Source: Lutibacter sp. (GTDB taxonomy: Bacteria; Bacteroidota; Bacteroidia; Flavobacteriales; Flavobacteriaceae). From it: a stretch of DNA of 64,000 nt. A program made the position numbers and the translations under genes. The DNA lies in NCBI RefSeq assembly GCF_021647475.1, contig NZ_JAKIUR010000005.1, positions 1-64,000 of the forward strand. The letters are read 5' to 3'. Position 1 is the stretch's first letter. Each line of letters starts with the position of its first letter. Below are positions 60,559 through 64,000 of this stretch, piece by piece. The notes under the pieces were generated by a model. The model was not told the origin of the DNA, made no database searches, and saw nothing but the letters and a program-made list of their open reading frames with translations.

Positions 60559-60730
60559 CTTCTTCTTTGGTGTTTTTATTTTTTGGTAAACGATTTGCAT
60601 CTTTTAGGCATTTATTTAGCATCCATTCTAACTGTCCGTTAGTAGATCTAAATTCATCAGAAGCCCATTTTTCAACAGCTTTAAGCAAATCTTCATTGAT
60701 TCGTAATGCAAATGCTTTTTTCTTTGCCAT
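60551..60730 (-). CDS. Arc-like ribbon-helix-helix DNA-binding protein
   Basis: Short gene of 59 residues: MAKKKAFALRINEDLLKAVE, KWASDEFRSTNGQLEWMLNK, CLKDANRLPKNKN. The FALRIN beta strand followed by two helices (EDLLKAVEKWA, TNGQLEWMLNKCL) is the Arc/MetJ ribbon-helix-helix fold. Small Arc-domain proteins like this occur widely in Flavobacteriia. Its stop lies 5 bp inside the aldose epimerase gene (overlap ATGTTTGA). The hydrolase gene lies 4 bp upstream, so all are probably in one transcript. Regulatory target unknown. Confidence 0.85.
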   Translation of the reverse strand: MAKKKAFALRINEDLLKAVEKWASDEFRSTNGQLEWMLNKCLKDANRLPKNKNTKEEDV

Positions 60731-60734
60731 TTGT

Positions 60735-61682
60735 TTAATTTAAGGTTTTTATAAAATTAACAATACTGGTTGTTAGTTCTGGCATTACTGGTAAATTAGG
60801 ATTGGAATACGATTGCATATTTTCATTATCACCTCCATTTATTTCTTTAAAAATATGATTCATATTTTCTATAAGTTCTAATTTAGATTTAGGATTTGCT
60901 TTGTGTAACAATTCCGCATCCTCTATTTTAACTTGAATGTCTTTTGTTCCTTGAATAATAAGTATAGGAATTTTTAATTTTTTAATTTCATTTTGTGGAT
61001 TGTATTTCATCCAGGAAATTAAAAAAGGTTGTACGGTTTTGTTAAATAAACTGGCTAGCATTGGATTATAGTCAGTAACCAACTTACCTTTTTTTAATTC
61101 AGTTAAAACTCTAGCAGTTTCGTCTTTTAAAAAAGGAGCTTGTTTTTCAATTTGTTCTACTAAAATTTCATCAATAGGTCTGCCAGCACCTTCCAAAGAA
61201 ATAAAAGCATCGGCATTATTTTGAGCAGCTACCATACCTACTAAACTACCTTGACTGTGACCTGCAACTATTATTTTTGAATATTTTTTGGTATTTTTAA
61301 AGTATTCAATCACAGATTTGGCTTCATTAATAAAAGTTTTAAAGGTTAATGCTTTTATTTTTAAACTATCTTTTTTAGTAAATTTTAGTACGCTTTTATC
61401 ATATCTATACGTTGCTATTTTTTGATTGCTTAAAGCTTCTGCTAAATACTTAACTCCATTGTTTTTCATCATTGCATTATTTCCGTTTCTATCTGTTGGT
61501 CCAGAACCTGGAATGATAATAACCAAAGGAGGTTTGTTTATGGAATTTGGTGTTAATAATGTTCCAAAAATAGTTTCGGTTTTGGTTGGAATATCTAATT
61601 CACTTTTTTGATAGGTTGCTTTTTGAGAGAAACTAATTTGTGAAATAAAGAAAGCAAGTATGATTAAAAATTTAATCTTCAT
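60735..61682 (-). CDS. Secreted alpha/beta-hydrolase family protein
   Basis: 315 residues with a signal peptide (about 1-19, ISFS-Q). Alpha/beta-hydrolase motifs: IIPGSGPTDRNGN (oxyanion loop), IIVAGHSQGSLVGMVAAQ with nucleophile Ser in GHSQG, LIIQGTKDIQVKIEDAELLH (acid Asp) and ENMNHIFKEI (catalytic His). A periplasmic esterase or peptidase-like hydrolase is likely; substrate unknown. Its start overlaps the stop of the upstream membrane protein gene by ATGA. Confidence 0.87.
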   Translation of the reverse strand: MKIKFLIILAFFISQISFSQKATYQKSELDIPTKTETIFGTLLTPNSINKPPLVIIIPGSGPTDRNGNNAMMKNNGVKYLAEALSNQKIATYRYDKSVLKFTKKDSLKIKALTFKTFINEAKSVIEYFKNTKKYSKIIVAGHSQGSLVGMVAAQNNADAFISLEGAGRPIDEILVEQIEKQAPFLKDETARVLTELKKGKLVTDYNPMLASLFNKTVQPFLISWMKYNPQNEIKKLKIPILIIQGTKDIQVKIEDAELLHKANPKSKLELIENMNHIFKEINGGDNENMQSYSNPNLPVMPELTTSIVNFIKTLN

Positions 61683-62179
61683 ATTATTTTATATTGATAA
61701 TTTAAAAGGGTTTTTTCCAATTCATATCTTTTTTGAGTTCCAATTAATAATCTTTTGCCATTTTTTAAAACTAATTGTAAACCAATAGCTCCTTTTGTGG
61801 TGAAAGCTCGTCCAATATTTTTTCTAAAACTAAATCGTAAACCCCAACCGCCATATTCTGTAATAGCATTGTATTTTCTAATAGAGCAACTATTAATAGT
61901 TTCCCAAGAAATACATTTAAGATTTAAGTTAATTGGAAAAAACTGATAGTGAATACCTCTCTCATCTATTTTAGTAATTAGTTTTATTTTAAGTAGAAAA
62001 ATGATAACCAAAAAAATTATAATTGTACCACTAAAAAAAGAAATGCTTTTTAAAATAGATTGGTTCGCTATAATATTCCAATTTTTAATGATTGGATTTA
62101 CAGAAATCACCAAAGAAATAGCTAAAACTATTAAAATCCATGGTTGTGTAAATTTTTGAACTTCTTTAAAAACTTTCAT
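61679..62179 (-). CDS. Membrane protein of unknown function (PH-like/DUF3093-like layout)
   Basis: 166 residues from the ATG at 62179. Two membrane helices (about 12-35 and 45-70: IIIFLVIIFLLKIKLITKID) precede a soluble beta domain (ERGIHYQFFPINLNLKCISW, YGGWGLRFSFRKNIGRAFTT, KGAIGLQLVLKNGKRLLIGT). That pattern of W-E-x-I and Y-G-G-W-G is seen in small bacterial membrane PH-type proteins. An in-frame ATG at 62218 was rejected because it lies in repeat B4. Coupled to the hydrolase gene. Confidence 0.75.
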   Translation of the reverse strand: MKVFKEVQKFTQPWILIVLAISLVISVNPIIKNWNIIANQSILKSISFFSGTIIIFLVIIFLLKIKLITKIDERGIHYQFFPINLNLKCISWETINSCSIRKYNAITEYGGWGLRFSFRKNIGRAFTTKGAIGLQLVLKNGKRLLIGTQKRYELEKTLLNYQYKII

Positions 62180-62200
62180 ATAGCTTTTTAATAGGTTTGA

Positions 62201-62369
62201 TTGTCCGTAATTAATCATAAAATGTTCGTTACCCTGAACCTGCCAGCAGCAGTCGGACTTGTTTCAGGGCATCATCAATATAAATCGGTGATTAGTAAAA
62301 ACTATGAGATGCTGAAACAAGTTCAGCATGACGTACAAATATGAAATATGACACAAAACGGATATACAT
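62201..62369 (+). repeat. REP-type element family B, copy B4
   Basis: Nearly identical to B1 (162-310) from GTCCGTAATTAAT to CGGATATACAT, with an extra GC-rich stretch TGCCAGCAGCAGTCGGACTT (62241-62260) inside the first REP hairpin. It lies between the membrane protein gene and the DUF4177 gene, whose stop codon it abuts. Confidence 0.88.
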
Positions 62370-62545
62370 TAATAGGTTCTATTTTTATCTCGTTCAAGCA
62401 CTGCTTTTCGAATGTGTCCACCTTGATCAAAGGCAACACTTATAACTCTCCATCCTTGTGAAGCATATTTGTTAAATAGATCTTCAAAAACGTTGTCTTT
62501 AGATACCCAATTGCTTTCTGGTTTTACTATTTTGTATTCTTTCAT
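62369..62545 (-). CDS. DUF4177-domain small protein
   Basis: A 58-residue product: MKEYKIVKPESNWVSKDNVF, EDLFNKYASQGWRVISVAFD, QGGHIRKAVLERDKNRTY. The E-Y-K-[IV]-V start and the central 'N-x-Y-x-x-Q-G-W-[RE]' motif are DUF4177. Function unknown. It is on the same strand as the SPFH gene upstream. Its stop codon touches the end of repeat B4. Confidence 0.85.
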   Translation of the reverse strand: MKEYKIVKPESNWVSKDNVFEDLFNKYASQGWRVISVAFDQGGHIRKAVLERDKNRTY

Positions 62546-62555
62546 AATAAATTTG

Positions 62556-62621
62556 TTAAAAACTTAATATAGCTGCTAATTTTAAAAACAAAACTAAAAT
62601 AATGAAGACTACTTGTGTCAT
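62556..62621 (-). CDS. Possible 21-residue hydrophobic micropeptide
   Basis: MTQVVFIILVLFLKLAAILS followed by F. It starts 4 bp after the SPFH stop codon and is one membrane-spanning segment. Coupled position and hydrophobic pattern are suggestive only; it may be chance. Confidence 0.3.
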   Translation of the reverse strand: MTQVVFIILVLFLKLAAILSF

Positions 62622-62625
62622 TTTT

Positions 62626-63483
62626 TTAATGATTTAAAGTGCCGGTGTTTACAACAGGTATTGTGTCTTTATCAGAACAAAGCACTACCATTAAATTACT
62701 TACCATGGCAGCTTTTCGTTCTTCATCTAATTCAATAATATTCTTTTTGCTTAATTCTTCTAAAGCCATTTCTACCATACTTACAGCTCCTTGTACAATT
62801 TTATGTCGCGCAGCTACAATGGCTGTTGCTTGTTGGCGTTTTAACATAGCACCTGCAATTTCCTGTGCGTAAGCTAAATAACCTATTCTAGCTTCTAAAA
62901 CTTCAATTCCTGCCATATCTAAACGTTCTGAAAGTTCTTTTTCTAAGGCTTCACTTACTTCGTTTACACTTGCTCTAAGTGTAATTTCTTCTTTCATACC
63001 CTCATCTTCAAAATTATCATACGGATATAAACTTGCCAATTTTCGAACAGCAGCATCAGATTGTACGCGAACAAAATTTTCGTAATTATCAACATCAAAG
63101 GCAGCCTTAAAAGTATCACTTACTTTCCAAACTAAAATGGTGCTAATCATAATAGGATTTCCTAGTTTATCATTCACTTTTACTCGTTCACTATCAAAAT
63201 TGCTTGCCCGTAATGAAATTCCTCTTTTTCGGTATAACGGATTTGCCCAATAAAATCCATTTTCTTTAACGGTACCAATATATTTACCAAAAAGCAATAA
63301 AACTTTTGAGGTGTTTGGGTTTACTAAAAAGAATCCGGGAACGGTAATGAGAAATAGTAAAACAAATATTAAAATCCATGTAGATGAGTTAATTATACAA
63401 TAAACACCTCCTGCTATAAGCAGTATTAATACAAATAACATAAAATAGCCATTCGAAACTTTTATTATTTTTTCTTGTGTCAT
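62626..63483 (-). CDS. SPFH/band-7 domain membrane protein
   Basis: 285 residues. Two N-terminal membrane helices (about 12-50) are followed by VPGFFLVNPNTSKVLLLFGK, the SPFH entry motif. The band-7 domain (about 55-200: RVKVNDKLGNPIMISTILVW) and a helical Ala/Glu-rich segment (ASVNEVSEALEKELSERLDM, AGIEVLEARIGYLAYAQEIA, GAMLKRQQATAIVAARHKIV) follow. It likely oligomerises into a ring scaffold around membrane proteins. Associated small genes (possible micropeptide, DUF4177) lie directly downstream. Confidence 0.93.
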   Translation of the reverse strand: MTQEKIIKVSNGYFMLFVLILLIAGGVYCIINSSTWILIFVLLFLITVPGFFLVNPNTSKVLLLFGKYIGTVKENGFYWANPLYRKRGISLRASNFDSERVKVNDKLGNPIMISTILVWKVSDTFKAAFDVDNYENFVRVQSDAAVRKLASLYPYDNFEDEGMKEEITLRASVNEVSEALEKELSERLDMAGIEVLEARIGYLAYAQEIAGAMLKRQQATAIVAARHKIVQGAVSMVEMALEELSKKNIIELDEERKAAMVSNLMVVLCSDKDTIPVVNTGTLNH

Positions 63484-63572
63484 AATTTATAATTTAAAAT
63501 GATATTAAAATGATATTACAAATATATAAAAACATATTTTGATTTTACCAAATATTTAACAAAATAACTTAG

Positions 63573-63580
63573 TAACTTTG
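63573..63580 (+). promoter_or_regulatory. Probable -7 element of the S1/P1 nuclease gene
   Basis: TAACTTTG, an exact TAnnTTTG match, 17 bp before the ATG. No TTG -33 element is visible at the usual distance. Confidence 0.55.
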
Positions 63581-63597
63581 TCTAAAATTAAAATAGA

Positions 63598-64000
63598 ATG
63601 AAAACCACAAAAATAGGTTTAGTATTAGGCATTTTATTAATGTCTTTTTCTTTAGTAAAAGCAGATAATATTAATTGGGGGAAAACAGGACACAGAACAA
63701 TTGGTCAAATAGCCAATAAATATTTAAAAAATAAAACAAAGCATAAAATAGCAGAATTATTAGATGGACAAAGTTTAGCAGAAGTTGCTAATTTTGCAGA
63801 TGCTATAAAATCGGATAAACGTTACGGAAAATTTTATACGTGGCATTATGTAAATATGCCTTTTAATGTTGATTATCAGCATTCTGTTAAAAATCCTAAA
63901 GGAGATTTGGTTACAGGAATTGCAAAATGTAAAGCTGTAATTTTAGATAAAAATAGTTCTAAAGCGGATAAAGCGTTTTATTTAAAATTATTGGTACATT
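63598..64000 (+). CDS. S1/P1-type zinc nuclease, N-terminal part (runs off the window)
   Basis: The first 134 residues are present. The signal peptide ends VKA (about residue 22), and Trp27 follows in NINWGKTGHRTIGQIANKYL. In this family the mature N-terminal Trp and the nearby His are zinc ligands. KFYTWHYVNMPF contains the next ligand region (W-H-Y-V-N), and EVANFADAIKSDKRYG is the usual 'vAtWAD.ir' helix with its Asp. The enzyme degrades single-stranded nucleic acid in the periplasm or outside, giving nucleosides and phosphate. The zinc ligands beyond residue 134 are not in view. Confidence 0.9.
   Translation, partial: MKTTKIGLVLGILLMSFSLVKADNINWGKTGHRTIGQIANKYLKNKTKHKIAELLDGQSLAEVANFADAIKSDKRYGKFYTWHYVNMPFNVDYQHSVKNPKGDLVTGIAKCKAVILDKNSSKADKAFYLKLLVH

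Noticed and set aside
62180..62218. Upstream extension of the 61679-62179 membrane protein
   Set aside because: The extra 13 codons run into repeat B4, which is a mobile element end and unlikely to encode the native start.
1..64000. tRNA, rRNA or CRISPR array
   Set aside because: No cloverleaf with a GGTTCGAATCC-type arm and acceptor stem, no rRNA sequence and no regularly spaced direct repeats with unique spacers were seen by eye.

Overview
The window looks like a chromosome segment of a marine or sediment-type member of the Flavobacteriaceae (Bacteroidota). The DNA is very AT-rich and genes lack Shine-Dalgarno sequences. Several promoters fit the Bacteroidota pattern TTG-N(19-21)-TAnnTTTG. 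There is a SusC/SusD pair, a TonB receptor, an S46 dipeptidyl peptidase, a DUF5723 barrel, and the ribosomal gene order without tuf between fusA and rpsJ. I would not name a genus from this alone.

Layout. Positions 1-3450 hold a small lipoprotein/DUF5723 outer-membrane gene set and a secreted protein, flanked on both sides by interspersed repeats. Positions 3453-8200 hold rarA, a rhomboid protease, a secreted protein of unknown function and rlmB, separated by a dense nest of repeat elements. Positions 8205-16869 (minus strand) hold an orphan SusC/SusD uptake operon with two surface lipoproteins and a BamA/TamA-like barrel protein. Positions 17032-34017 hold the merged str-S10-spc-alpha operons, including secY, infA, rpmJ and rpoA. 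Three candidate leader or attenuator structures lie inside this run. Positions 34096-43759 hold a second member of the secreted unknown family, carA, eno, two citrate synthases of different evolutionary types, a DDAH-like guanidino hydrolase, a decayed ornithine aminotransferase (rocD) remnant, arcB and arcC. Positions 44024-53694 hold an Rrf2 regulator, a 599-residue cysteine-rich NPD-like protein of unknown function, a DUF2807 lipoprotein, a TonB receptor, a DUF4870-PadR-PspC envelope-stress operon, and DUF4442 plus AIM24/TIGR00266 genes. Positions 53869-64000 hold an ECF sigma factor with a membrane partner, a DUF4369 lipoprotein, a DUF819 transporter-like protein, a DPP11-like S46 peptidase, an Arc-like regulator overlapping an aldose epimerase, a hydrolase pair, DUF4177 and SPFH proteins, and the start of an S1/P1 nuclease.

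How the genes fit together. The housekeeping core (translation, Sec translocation, RNA polymerase alpha, enolase, citrate synthase, carbamoyl-phosphate synthase small subunit) is intact. The accessory part concerns nutrient uptake (SusCD, TonB, S46 peptidase, secreted nuclease), arginine/citrulline energy metabolism (DDAH-like, ArcB, ArcC) and envelope stress. The most unusual non-coding content is a set of at least four short non-autonomous repeat families. One is a 183-bp MITE with terminal inverted repeats and TA flanks. The others carry REP hairpins built on CCTGAAC/GTTTCAG, some holding a second GC-rich palindrome. One family sits exactly between convergent genes, where it can act as a two-way terminator. 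No tRNA, rRNA, CRISPR array, integrase or intact transposase gene was seen.
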